DNA from: Litorilinea aerophila
GTDB taxonomy: Bacteria; Chloroflexota; Anaerolineae; Caldilineales; Caldilineaceae
Length of the DNA: 50,176 nucleotides
Assembly: GCA_945897075.1 (NCBI GenBank)
Contig: CAMDEX010000013.1
Coordinates: forward strand, 1-50,176
Direction: 5' to 3'
Positions 43,512 through 50,176 of the stretch are shown here, in pieces (position 1 is the stretch's first letter; every line of letters starts with the position of its first letter). The notes under the pieces were generated by a model. That model was not told the origin of the DNA. It saw only the letters and a list, made by a program, of their open reading frames with translations, and did no database searches. The translations under genes and the position numbers were made by a program.

Positions 43512-44947
43512 CCACCACTACACGCAAAACCCCAACTTCCCGCCTGCGCTTTGGCACGGCCCGCGCCGACATCACACCGCCCGTGGGCATCTACCACCGC
43601 ATGTGGGGCGCGGCCAGCCACGACCGGGCCGCGGGCGTCCATCGCCCCCTCTTTGCCGACGCGCTGGCCCTCCTCCCCCGCGCCGGTGATGGGCCAGGAC
43701 TGCTGCGTCTGCTCATCGATCTGGTCGGCCTGGGCAAGAACGAACTGGACGAACTGACGCAGAGCGCGGCCAATGCCAGCGGCATCCCCGCCCAAAACGT
43801 CGTCGTCACCTTCTCCCACACCCACTCGGCGGGAATGATGACGCCCGACCGCATCCCCCTCCCCGGCGGTGATCTCATCCCCGGCTATCTGGTCGAGTTG
43901 AACGCAGCCGTGAGCAGTATCAGCCGCGCGGCAGTGGCAAATGCCCAGGACGCGGTAATCAGCTACGCTGCCGGGCGCTGTGATCTGGCCGCCAACCGGG
44001 ACTGCTGGGACGCGGAACGGGGCATTTTTGTCTGCGGCTACAACCAGTCCACCCCCGCCGACGATACGCTGCTGGTGGGACGGGTGACAGCCGCAAATGG
44101 CAGCCTGCTGGCAACACTCGTCAACTACGCCTGCCACCCGACGACTCTGGCCTGGGGCAACCAACTGATCAGCCCGGATTATGTGGGCAGCCTGCGCGAG
44201 ACAGTGGAAGAAGCGACCGGCGCGGTCTGTCTTTTTCTGCTGGGTGCCTGCGGTGAACTGGGGCCGGTGCAGGGCTTTGTGGGCGACCCGGCGGTGGCGG
44301 ACCGCAACGGGCGTCAAGTGGCCTACGCCGCCCTCTCCGCGCTTTCCAGCCTGGGGCCGCCCGCCGCGGATTTCGCCTACAGCGGGCCGGTCGTCTCCGG
44401 CGCGACTCTGGGCGCGTGGGATTTTGCGCCCCACGACGCCCAGCGCCAGGCCGAGAGCAGCCAATTCAGCGGCGGTCTTTCTCCCCTCCACCTGACCACC
44501 CGAACCAGACCCAACCCGGACGCGTTGAGCGCCGATCTGGAGGAGTGGGAAACCCGCGCCGAGGAGGCGCTCAAAGAGGGCAGAAACCACGCAGCGAGTG
44601 AGGCCAGGGCGATGGCTGAACGCTCCCGGCGCTGGCTGGCCCGTCTACAGCACATCCCGTCCGCGGGGACAGCGCCCTTTCACTACGCGGTCTACCGCCT
44701 GGGCGACGCCATGTGGGTCACCTGTGGCGGCGAACCCTACAGCCTCTTGCAGGTGGAGCTACGCCGTCGCTTCCCGGAGTGGACGATTTTCGTCTCGCCC
44801 CTTTCCGGCGATATGCACCTGGCCTATCTGCTGCCCCGCGACCGCTACGGGCTGGGTCTCTACCAGGAGGAGCCGTCCATCCCAGCCGCTGGCTGTCTGG
44901 AAATGCTGATCGAGGCCATCGCCGAGCGGGTGGCAGTGTTGGGCTGA
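43508..44947 (+). CDS. Neutral/alkaline ceramidase-like hydrolase
   Basis: A 479-residue protein similar to the catalytic domain of neutral/alkaline non-lysosomal ceramidases, zinc amidases. The N-terminus FGTARADITPPVGIYHRMWG, VTFSHTHSAGM with H104/H106, and VNYACHPTTL are the expected conserved and metal-binding segments. No signal peptide and a shortened C-terminus compared with true ceramidases, so the substrate may be another amide; many bacterial relatives are unassigned. Its ATG overlaps the VOC stop (ATGA). Confidence 0.85.
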   Translation: MTTTTRKTPTSRLRFGTARADITPPVGIYHRMWGAASHDRAAGVHRPLFADALALLPRAGDGPGLLRLLIDLVGLGKNELDELTQSAANASGIPAQNVVVTFSHTHSAGMMTPDRIPLPGGDLIPGYLVELNAAVSSISRAAVANAQDAVISYAAGRCDLAANRDCWDAERGIFVCGYNQSTPADDTLLVGRVTAANGSLLATLVNYACHPTTLAWGNQLISPDYVGSLRETVEEATGAVCLFLLGACGELGPVQGFVGDPAVADRNGRQVAYAALSALSSLGPPAADFAYSGPVVSGATLGAWDFAPHDAQRQAESSQFSGGLSPLHLTTRTRPNPDALSADLEEWETRAEEALKEGRNHAASEARAMAERSRRWLARLQHIPSAGTAPFHYAVYRLGDAMWVTCGGEPYSLLQVELRRRFPEWTIFVSPLSGDMHLAYLLPRDRYGLGLYQEEPSIPAAGCLEMLIEAIAERVAVLG

Positions 44948-44960
44948 GAGGATGCGAGAT

Positions 44961-45045
44961 GAGAGATTGGGAGATTGGGAGATTGGGAGATTAAGAGATT
45001 GGAGATTACGACCAGTGTGGCAAAGTCGCCAATCTTCCAATCACC
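44961..45045. repeat. Heptamer-word hairpin after the ceramidase-like gene
   Basis: Six or more near-tandem GAGATTGG words (44961-45008) are followed after about 20 nt by the inverted words GCCAATCTTCCAATCACC (45027-45044). It lies outside any gene, in contrast to its relatives in ileS and the VOC gene. Confidence 0.85.
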
Positions 45046-45074
45046 TAACCTGGCAAAGCCAGAAGCAAAGAGGG

Positions 45075-45141
45075 TTGTAGACACGGATGGAAAGGAACAC
45101 AGATCAGTAAAATCCGTGTTCCTTTCCATCCGTGTCTACAA
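45075..45141. repeat. Perfect 26-bp inverted repeat
   Basis: The arms 45075-45100 and 45116-45141 are exact reverse complements (outer part TTGTAGACACGGATGG) with a 15-nt loop. It belongs to the ACACGGAT word family. It could stop or stabilise transcripts of the ceramidase-like gene; no proper U-tract follows. Confidence 0.92.
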
Positions 45142-45205
45142 AAATTTCTCTTTTCTTGCACAAACAACAAGAATTTCACTGGCTAAGTACTAAAAGGAAA
45201 ACCCA

Positions 45206-46363
45206 ATGAATCGTGACAAACTAATCTCATTCACCCAAGACCTCGTGCGCATCCCCAGCCTGAGCGGGCAGGAGGGCGCGGTGGCCCGGCGGGTGGAGGA
45301 GGAGATGCGCAGCCTGGGCTTCGATCGGGTGTGGAGCGACGAGTGCGGCAATGTCATCGGCGTTGTGGAGGGGGCCGCAACCGGGCCGACCGTCCTCTAC
45401 GACGCGCACACGGATACCGTAGGGGTCTCGCCCGGCGTGCCCTGGGATCGGGACCCCTTCAGCGGTGCGGTGGCCGACGGCAGCCTGCACGGGCGGGGCA
45501 GCGCGGATATGAAGGGAGCGCTGGCCGCGATGGTCCACGGCATCGCCGGGTTGGAGAGAAGCCGCCTGGCCGGGCGGGCAGTGGTCAGCGCCTCGGTATT
45601 GGAAGAGGTGCTGGAAGGGGTGGCGCTGGCAAAGGTCATTGCCCAGACCGGCGCGGATTTCGTCGTCATCGGCGAGGCGACGGAACTGCAACTGGCGCGC
45701 GGCGGGCGAGGACGAGCAGAAATTCATTTGGAAACGATTGGCCGTCCATCCCACTCATCTTCACCCCATCTGGGCCGCAACGCTGTGCTGGATATGCTGC
45801 GCGTGATCGCCGCGGTGGAGACAATCCAATTGCCCAGCCACCCGCTGATGGGTCCCGCTATCCTCGCCCTGACCGATATTATCTCTGACCCCTACCCCGG
45901 CCATTCGGTCATTCCCAGCATCTGCCGCGCCACCTACGACCGCCGCCTGCTGCCCGGAGAGAGAGCCGAAGATGTGCTGTCGGTCATCAGCGGGCGGGCC
46001 GAGCTGGCCGATATCCGCCTGAACGCCACAATCGGCATGGGCGAATACCGCAGCCACACGGATTACAAATTCGTGCAGGAGAAATTCTTCCCAGCCTGGG
46101 AACTCGCCGAAGACGATTCCTTCATTCAGACCAGCCTGAACGCCCTGCACGGCGTCGGCATCGAAGCAGAGACGGGTGCCTATCGCTTCTGCACAAACGC
46201 CGCCTACAGCGCGGGCGTGGCGGGCATCCCCACCCTGGGCTTCGGCCCCGGCGCGGAACGGGATGCCCACGTCATCAACGAGCGGCTGCAACTCCACGAA
46301 TTGATCGCGGCCGCCCAGGGCTACGCGGCGATTGCCGGAGCGCTGCTGACAACTTCCGGCTGA
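45206..46363 (+). CDS. M20 family metallopeptidase, YgeY-like
   Basis: A 385-residue di-zinc amidohydrolase of the M20/ArgE/DapE family. VLYDAHTDTV (H68, D70), HGRGSADMKG (bridging D101), the EE pair 133-134 and GEATEL (E157) are the metal ligands and catalytic Glu; the terminal His is in DAHVINE. The overall style resembles YgeY-type hydrolases linked to nitrogen or selenium metabolism in other bacteria; no such genes are nearby. Start ATG at 45206 with AAAAGGAAAA upstream. Substrate unknown. Confidence 0.9.
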   Translation: MNRDKLISFTQDLVRIPSLSGQEGAVARRVEEEMRSLGFDRVWSDECGNVIGVVEGAATGPTVLYDAHTDTVGVSPGVPWDRDPFSGAVADGSLHGRGSADMKGALAAMVHGIAGLERSRLAGRAVVSASVLEEVLEGVALAKVIAQTGADFVVIGEATELQLARGGRGRAEIHLETIGRPSHSSSPHLGRNAVLDMLRVIAAVETIQLPSHPLMGPAILALTDIISDPYPGHSVIPSICRATYDRRLLPGERAEDVLSVISGRAELADIRLNATIGMGEYRSHTDYKFVQEKFFPAWELAEDDSFIQTSLNALHGVGIEAETGAYRFCTNAAYSAGVAGIPTLGFGPGAERDAHVINERLQLHELIAAAQGYAAIAGALLTTSG

Positions 46364-46390
46364 TTTTTAACGTTACAAGATGGACGTTAC

Positions 46391-46464
46391 AGCCGCGGAT
46401 AGTGGGTGGCGCGGATTTGTCTGCGCGACACGAGACAAATCCGCGCCACCCACCATCCGCGGCT
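46391..46464. repeat. 32-bp inverted repeat, GCGGAT words
   Basis: The arms 46391-46422 and 46433-46464 are reverse complements with one mismatch; the loop is 10 nt. Words AGCCGCGGAT and GGCGCGGATTTGTCT tie it to the CGCGGATT family. It lies 27 nt after the M20 stop and may serve as its transcript end. No U-tract. Confidence 0.9.
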
Positions 46465-46534
46465 ATGAATAGACCCAGATCAAATCGGTCAAGCTGACTG
46501 CGTTTTTGATGAATGGCGGTTGCGTCCTGTGTTT

Positions 46535-46553
46535 GGTATACTCTAGGTATACT
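46535..46553 (+). promoter_or_regulatory. GGTATACT direct repeat ahead of WXG100 gene
   Basis: GGTATACT occurs twice (46535-46542 and 46546-46553), exactly 11 bp apart, about one helical turn. Each contains the palindrome GTATAC. An AT-rich run (ACTATTATAA) follows. A similar GGTATACTAC lies at 48731, ahead of the methyltransferase gene. It may be an operator or promoter part. Confidence 0.45.
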
Positions 46554-46592
46554 ATTATAAAGCGTTAATAATTTGACAAGGAACTACCAGCT

Positions 46593-46865
46593 ATGTCGCA
46601 AGCCATCGCCAACCCCGAAGATATGGAACGTTTTGCCCGCGATCTCAAGCAGTTCAACGGCCAATTGAAGGAGAGTATGACGCGCTTGAACGGCCAGTTT
46701 TCCCAGTTGGGGGATACTTGGCGCGACCAGGAGCACCAGAAATACGGTCAGGAGTTCCAACAGACGATGCGCGTACTGGCCCAATTCATGCGCTCCTCGG
46801 ACGAGCAAATCCCATTTCTGTTGCGCAAGGCCAGCCGCCTGCGCGAATACCTGTCACAGCGGTAG
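46593..46865 (+). CDS. WXG100-family (ESAT-6-like) protein
   Basis: A 90-residue helical-hairpin protein of the WXG100 family, which includes substrates and partners of type VII/ESX secretion. The turn motif reads DTWRDQEHQKY (W43-R-D in place of W-x-G), flanked by two long amphipathic helices. The length fits exactly. ATG at 46593 with AAGGAAC upstream. It is followed after 6 nt by a coiled-coil protein with a ParB-like end. No EccC/EssC ATPase is in the window, so secretion by a type VII system is not shown. Confidence 0.85.
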   Translation: MSQAIANPEDMERFARDLKQFNGQLKESMTRLNGQFSQLGDTWRDQEHQKYGQEFQQTMRVLAQFMRSSDEQIPFLLRKASRLREYLSQR

Positions 46866-46871
46866 CCCACA

Positions 46872-47909
46872 ATGTCCCCCTCCGTCGAAGTCCGCGCCAT
46901 CGATGACCTCGAAGAGCTGCAAACCGGCCTGATCCGCTACGGCGACCAGGCGCAGGCGACGTTGGCCGCAATTGACCGGGAGATGCAGCGCACGCTCGAC
47001 TGGCTGGAGGAGCGCCAGCGCCACTGGCGCGGCGAGGCGCAGCGCTGGCGCGAGGAAGAACGCCGGGCGCGGGCGGCCTACCACCGCTGTCTCGCTTCTG
47101 GCGACGACGAACACCCGCCCTCGTGTGGCCGCGAAGAAGAGGCCCTCTCCGCTGCGCGCCGCCGTCTGGCCCAGGCCGAGGCCGAGGAACGCATGGCAAC
47201 CCAGGCGCGACAGGCTGTGCAAGCCGAGGCCGCAGTCTACGCCCGCGACGCCAGCCGGCTGCGCGCTACCTTGCAAAGCGAGACAGTCAAAGCGGTCGAA
47301 GTGTTGGGCACGAAAGTTGTGGTGTTGCGCTCCTACGCGTCAGGCGGCATCTCGGCCGGCGGTGTGCTGGCTGGCGCACTGGCCTTTGGCGCGGGACTGG
47401 CTATCGGCGCTGCGTTGGGACAAGCGGGACAGGAGACTCCCCCAACCCCTGACTCGCCTGGACAGATCGAGAACTCTGGGGCCATTTCTGGCGCGCCGGG
47501 CTTGTCTGACCGGACTGTAGAACCCTCCTTGCAAGAACTCCACACGGACATCCGCGACATTCCGCTCGTTCTGATTGATCTGAGCGATTCGCCGGTGCAG
47601 AACGAGAGTGACTACCACAAAGTGCCCAAAGCCGAAATGATTGCTGGCTTTGCGAAGTTGGCCCAAGTGCGCCGTTTGATCGGCCAGGGCGTGACCGATC
47701 AAGAACTTTACGATATGGATCGGGAGGCGCGGGAAGAAGGGCTATCAGAAGGACAGAGCCACCACAACATCTACAAAGTCTTCTACGGCGAGAATGCGAT
47801 TGCCCTGGAGAAAGCCGGCGACCGCTACCGGGTAATCAATGGCTATCACCGGCTGGCGGTGGCGCTGGAGTTGGGCTGGACGGTGATCCCGGCGCGGGTT
47901 GTCGGGTGA
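46872..47909 (+). CDS. Coiled-coil membrane protein with C-terminal ParB-like domain
   Basis: A 345-residue protein. Residues 10-150 are a long Arg/Glu/Ala-rich coiled coil; 156-184 is a glycine-rich hydrophobic segment (ISAGGVLAGALAFGAGLAIG); 185-230 is a Pro/Ser linker; 230-345 is a ParB/sulfiredoxin-like domain ending in YRVINGYHRLAVALELGW, with the G-x-H-R signature. Together with the WXG100 gene 6 nt upstream this resembles the layout of WXG/LXG-type polymorphic toxins, in which ParB-like domains are among the known toxin ends. Effector function is inference; no immunity gene is certain. Confidence 0.72.
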   Translation: MSPSVEVRAIDDLEELQTGLIRYGDQAQATLAAIDREMQRTLDWLEERQRHWRGEAQRWREEERRARAAYHRCLASGDDEHPPSCGREEEALSAARRRLAQAEAEERMATQARQAVQAEAAVYARDASRLRATLQSETVKAVEVLGTKVVVLRSYASGGISAGGVLAGALAFGAGLAIGAALGQAGQETPPTPDSPGQIENSGAISGAPGLSDRTVEPSLQELHTDIRDIPLVLIDLSDSPVQNESDYHKVPKAEMIAGFAKLAQVRRLIGQGVTDQELYDMDREAREEGLSEGQSHHNIYKVFYGENAIALEKAGDRYRVINGYHRLAVALELGWTVIPARVVG

Positions 47910-47917
47910 TGGCTATA

Positions 47918-48036
47918 ACTACAACGGATTTAGACAGGAGCGGATTGTCCTTCTCGTCGGCGAAACAGCGTACGCAATGACGAACCGACTAGGCAACCGA
48001 CGAACCAAATCCGTTGCTGTCTAAATCCGTTGTAGT
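47918..48036. repeat. 20-bp inverted repeat enclosing the spacer
   Basis: ACTACAACGGATTTAGACAG (47918-47937) is perfectly inverted at 48017-48036, and further AGCGGATT and AAATCCGTT words pair inside. The pair encloses the spacer between the ParB-like gene and the second WXG-like gene. About 79 nt of loop without a gene. Confidence 0.9.
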
Positions 48037-48065
48037 CTTCTAGCTGAAATCAGAGGAATCTTGCC

Positions 48066-48281
48066 ATGGCCACCCTCTCCAACCACTACAGCGAACTCGA
48101 CGCCGCCTGGAAGTTGTTGCAGGCGCGCTGGGACGCCGCCGGCGAAAGCTGGACCGACCAGGTACACGACGATTTTGCCGCCCACTACTGGCAGCCGCTG
48201 GCGCAGCAGACGCAGGCCGCCCAGCGCAGCCTGGAGCGATTGGCGCAGGTCGTGGCCAAGGCGCAGCGCGCGGTGAAGTAA
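48066..48281 (+). CDS. Small WXG100-like helical protein
   Basis: A 71-residue all-helical protein: two helices around a turn with ESWTDQVHDDF (Trp29), similar in plan to WXG100 proteins but shorter. Ala/Gln-rich C-terminal helix (QTQAAQRSLERLAQVVAKAQ). ATG at 48066, with GAGGAAT upstream. Its place after the WXG100 and ParB-like genes suggests that it belongs to the same cassette, perhaps as the second half of a WXG heterodimer (inference). Confidence 0.65.
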   Translation: MATLSNHYSELDAAWKLLQARWDAAGESWTDQVHDDFAAHYWQPLAQQTQAAQRSLERLAQVVAKAQRAVK

Positions 48282-48295
48282 CTGAAGATGGACTT

Positions 48296-48508
48296 ATGAA
48301 CAGACCAATTCTGAACTATGACCAGGAGAACGATATTCTGTATATCGTCCTGCGCGAAGGCGAGGAAGATCACTTCGAGGAAGTGACCGAGAATATCCTT
48401 GTTGAGTTTGATCGAAACAACCAACCCATCGGCATTGAGATATTCAATGCTCTGCAGCTGATCACCGCAACGCTTGGGCGCGAGCAATTGGCTTTGGCGT
48501 TTTCTTGA
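48296..48508 (+). CDS. DUF2283 family protein
   Basis: A 70-residue DUF2283 protein: YDQENDILYIVLREGEEDHF and ILVEFDRNNQPIGIEIFNA are the family's beta strands. Widespread small proteins of unknown function that often sit beside toxin-antitoxin-like genes. It follows the second WXG-like gene by 14 nt and could be part of the same transcript. Confidence 0.85.
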   Translation: MNRPILNYDQENDILYIVLREGEEDHFEEVTENILVEFDRNNQPIGIEIFNALQLITATLGREQLALAFS

Positions 48509-48766
48509 GCGAGTGGAGAGGAGAGTGATACCCAGCTACCGGCACTGCTGCGCAGAGAGGATCCGAATTTCAAGGGGAAAAGGATGAACATCAAAAGCGT
48601 GAAGGGGGGCCGGGCTGATCGACTGGGGTTCCCACTTTCAGCCATGCGGCGCTCGTGAGAATGTTGCCCAAGCGGCCGGCATGATCAAAATCATGCGGCG
48701 GCCACAAGGGCTGCCCAGTCGTAACGTCATTGGTATACTACATTCGGCCAGGAGCAAGAAATACGT
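48509..48766. other. Spacer without a supported gene
   Basis: About 260 bases. A 24-codon frame from 48583 has no recognisable content. AAGCGGCCGGCATGATCAAAATCATGCGG near 48673 contains the small palindrome CATGATC...ATCATG. A GGTATACTAC promoter-like piece stands at about 48731. Confidence 0.35.
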
Positions 48767-49534
48767 ATGGGAAAATCTCTAGTGCAGCAACAATTTGGCG
48801 TTCATGCCGCGGCCTACGCCACCAGCGCGGTCCACGCGCAGGGGGCCAGCCTGAAACGGGTGGTGGAATTGGTGCAACCGCAGGCCCACTGGCGGGCACT
48901 GGACGTGGCGACAGCGGCAGGCCACACCGCCTTTGCCGTCGCGCCGCATGTGGCCCACGTCCTCGCCACCGATCTGACACCGGAGATGATCCCTGTGGCG
49001 CAGGGCGTGGCGGCAGAGAAAGGCATCGGCAATGTCAGCTTCGAGACCGCCGACGCCGAGGCGCTGCCCTACGCTGAGGCCAGCTTCGATTTGGTCACCT
49101 GCCGCATCGCGCCCCACCACTTCGAGCGCATTGACCACTTCCTGGCGGGCTGCTACCGGGTATTGCGTCCCGGAGGGCTGCTGGCTGTGGTGGATAACGT
49201 CGTGCCCGGCGGTACACAGGCCGAAGCGGGGCAATATGTCAACGATTTCGAGAAGCTGCGCGATCCCAGCCATCACCGCTGTCTGGCTCTGGACGAGTGG
49301 GAGCGCGCCTTTGTCGCGGCGGGTTTCGCCGTCACCCACACGGAGATTGCGGCCAAACGGATGCTCTTTTTGCCCTGGGCCGAGCGGTTGGGTGCCTCAG
49401 CCGAGACGATTGCCCATCTGCGCGGGCTGCTGCTCGATGCGCCCGGCGACGCCGCGGCCTTTTTCCGCGCCGAGCCAGAAGCCGACGACATCGCTTTCCA
49501 CCTGGACGAAGCGATTGTGATCGGGAGGAAGTAG
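48767..49534 (+). CDS. Class I SAM-dependent methyltransferase
   Basis: A 255-residue methyltransferase of the UbiE/COQ5-like group. Motif I is LDVATAAGHTA (45-55), followed by the acidic end of strand 2 (ATDLTPEMI), motif II-like ETADAEALPYAEASFDLV and the FERIDHFLAGCYRVLRPGGL motif III. The N-terminus VQQQFGVHAAAYATSAVHAQ is typical of the group. Substrate unknown: quinone, small molecule or arsenical are all possible. Start ATG at 48767 with no strong ribosome site. Confidence 0.9.
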   Translation: MGKSLVQQQFGVHAAAYATSAVHAQGASLKRVVELVQPQAHWRALDVATAAGHTAFAVAPHVAHVLATDLTPEMIPVAQGVAAEKGIGNVSFETADAEALPYAEASFDLVTCRIAPHHFERIDHFLAGCYRVLRPGGLLAVVDNVVPGGTQAEAGQYVNDFEKLRDPSHHRCLALDEWERAFVAAGFAVTHTEIAAKRMLFLPWAERLGASAETIAHLRGLLLDAPGDAAAFFRAEPEADDIAFHLDEAIVIGRK

Positions 49535-49536
49535 AA

Positions 49537-49610
49537 CACGGATTCCAGAGTTTACGGATTGAATCTGCCCAATCTGCGTCCTCTGTGTAAATCTGCGTTG
49601 CGCTTTTCAT
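49537..49610. repeat. ACACGGATT and CAATCTGCGT word repeat
   Basis: ACACGGATTCC and TTACGGATTGAATC are followed by inverse words CAATCTGCGTCC and AAATCTGCGTTGCG. This loose inverted arrangement of the CGCAGATT/CGCGGATT family lies at the convergent junction of the methyltransferase and the TPR-like gene. Confidence 0.7.
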
Positions 49611-49652
49611 CCTTTGTGGCGCGCAACGGCGCACGGAAAACTGATTACTGTC

Positions 49653-50132
49653 CTACTGTCCTACTGACTTTCTCCGCACCGCAAACCAGCGCTGGAAGAT
49701 CTCCCGCTCCTCGTCGCCCACAATCGCCTCCCCGGCGCGCTGGGCCTGGCGCAGAAATTCGTCGGCTTCGCCTGCGTCGCCGGTGAGGATGTAGGCGCGG
49801 GCCAGCGCGTCGTAGGCAAAGGCGAAGTCCCAATCCTCGAAAGCAAAGCGGTTCTCGGCGATGAGTTCCTGACAGCGCAGGGCGTGGCGCAGGGCAGACT
49901 CGCCGTAGCCGGCCGCGGCGTAGACATTCGCCACCAGTAACTCGGCCCGGGCGTGATTCGCCACACTGCCCGCCTGCATCCAGTGATAGCAACTGGCGTG
50001 CGCGGCGTGGATGTTCTGCTCCGCTTCGTCGGCGGACCAGCGGCCTGCTTCCAGAGCAGGCCACAGATTGTTGTTCAGTTCGACAGCAAACCAGCGGTGA
50101 GCTGTGGAGATGTCAAAATTGGGTTTTGCCAT
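49653..50132 (-). CDS. TPR-like hypothetical protein
   Basis: A 159-residue, all-helical protein. Residues 45-75 (NHARAELLVANVYAAAGYGE) and 100-130 (WDFAFAYDALARAYILTGDA) read as two TPR-type helical repeats, so it probably mediates protein contacts. No catalytic motif and no signal peptide. Start ATG at 50132 with GAGGATT upstream, complete within the window. Function unknown. Confidence 0.72.
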   Translation of the reverse strand: MAKPNFDISTAHRWFAVELNNNLWPALEAGRWSADEAEQNIHAAHASCYHWMQAGSVANHARAELLVANVYAAAGYGESALRHALRCQELIAENRFAFEDWDFAFAYDALARAYILTGDAGEADEFLRQAQRAGEAIVGDEEREIFQRWFAVRRKSVGQ

Positions 50133-50176
50133 AAGAGAATCCTCGTTTGTCGTAGGGGTTTGGGTGGGGAGAATCT

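Overview
The window looks like a chromosomal piece of a Chloroflexota bacterium, probably Anaerolineae or Caldilineae-like. This is inferred from moderately high GC, two complex I clusters, a T-box leader outside the Firmicutes, many Uma2/GxxExxY/TumE-type accessory genes, and spacers full of short-word repeats. No rRNA or tRNA gene was seen, so the taxonomy is not proven.

Left third (39-19332, minus strand): a long respiratory complex I operon read right to left in the order nuoA, B, CD fusion, EF fusion, G, H, I, J, K, L, M. nuoN, if present, lies beyond the left edge. It is interrupted by same-strand passengers: a GxxExxY gene between 21-bp inverted repeats (15899-16401), a Uma2-like nuclease gene (13117), an AT-rich 985-residue membrane NACHT NTPase (4612), and a small gene plus nucleotidyltransferase (1548-2460).

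Middle (19691-28539, plus strand): a divergent second cluster with nuoA, H, J, K, L, M, N and an extra TPR-like two-helix membrane protein. It has no B, C, D, E, F, G or I, so it encodes a membrane arm only and would have to borrow a peripheral arm. The two clusters face away from a shared regulatory region (19333-19690) holding a good promoter for the left operon, a weaker one for the right, and a perfect 2 x 24-bp tandem repeat between them. Cluster 2 ends at a strong terminator (28573-28612).

Right part: an accessory strip (28769-31641) holds a small-protein/aspartic-protease pair, three unknown small genes, a DUF1572 (DinB-like) gene and a MazF-like toxin. Two tandem CNNM/CorC membrane proteins follow. 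Next come a sigma-70-type promoter and a well-preserved T-box leader whose likely specifier is AUC (Ile), directly ahead of a GNAT gene and an AlaX editing gene. The T-box-regulated synthetase one would expect, ileS, lies 3.1 kb downstream beyond a Y1 (RAYT-like) transposase, an antisense TumE/TumA toxin-antitoxin pair and a small lipoprotein. After ileS come an SDR gene, a VOC-ceramidase-like pair, an M20 peptidase, a WXG100 cassette with a ParB-like putative effector, DUF2283, a methyltransferase and a TPR-like protein.

Many spacers contain long inverted repeats assembled from short repeated words (GAGATTG, CGCGGATT, CGCAGATT, AGTGAACAGT, CGTATTG). One such hairpin lies in frame inside ileS, and another extends the VOC protein into a 4-bp start/stop overlap with the next gene.
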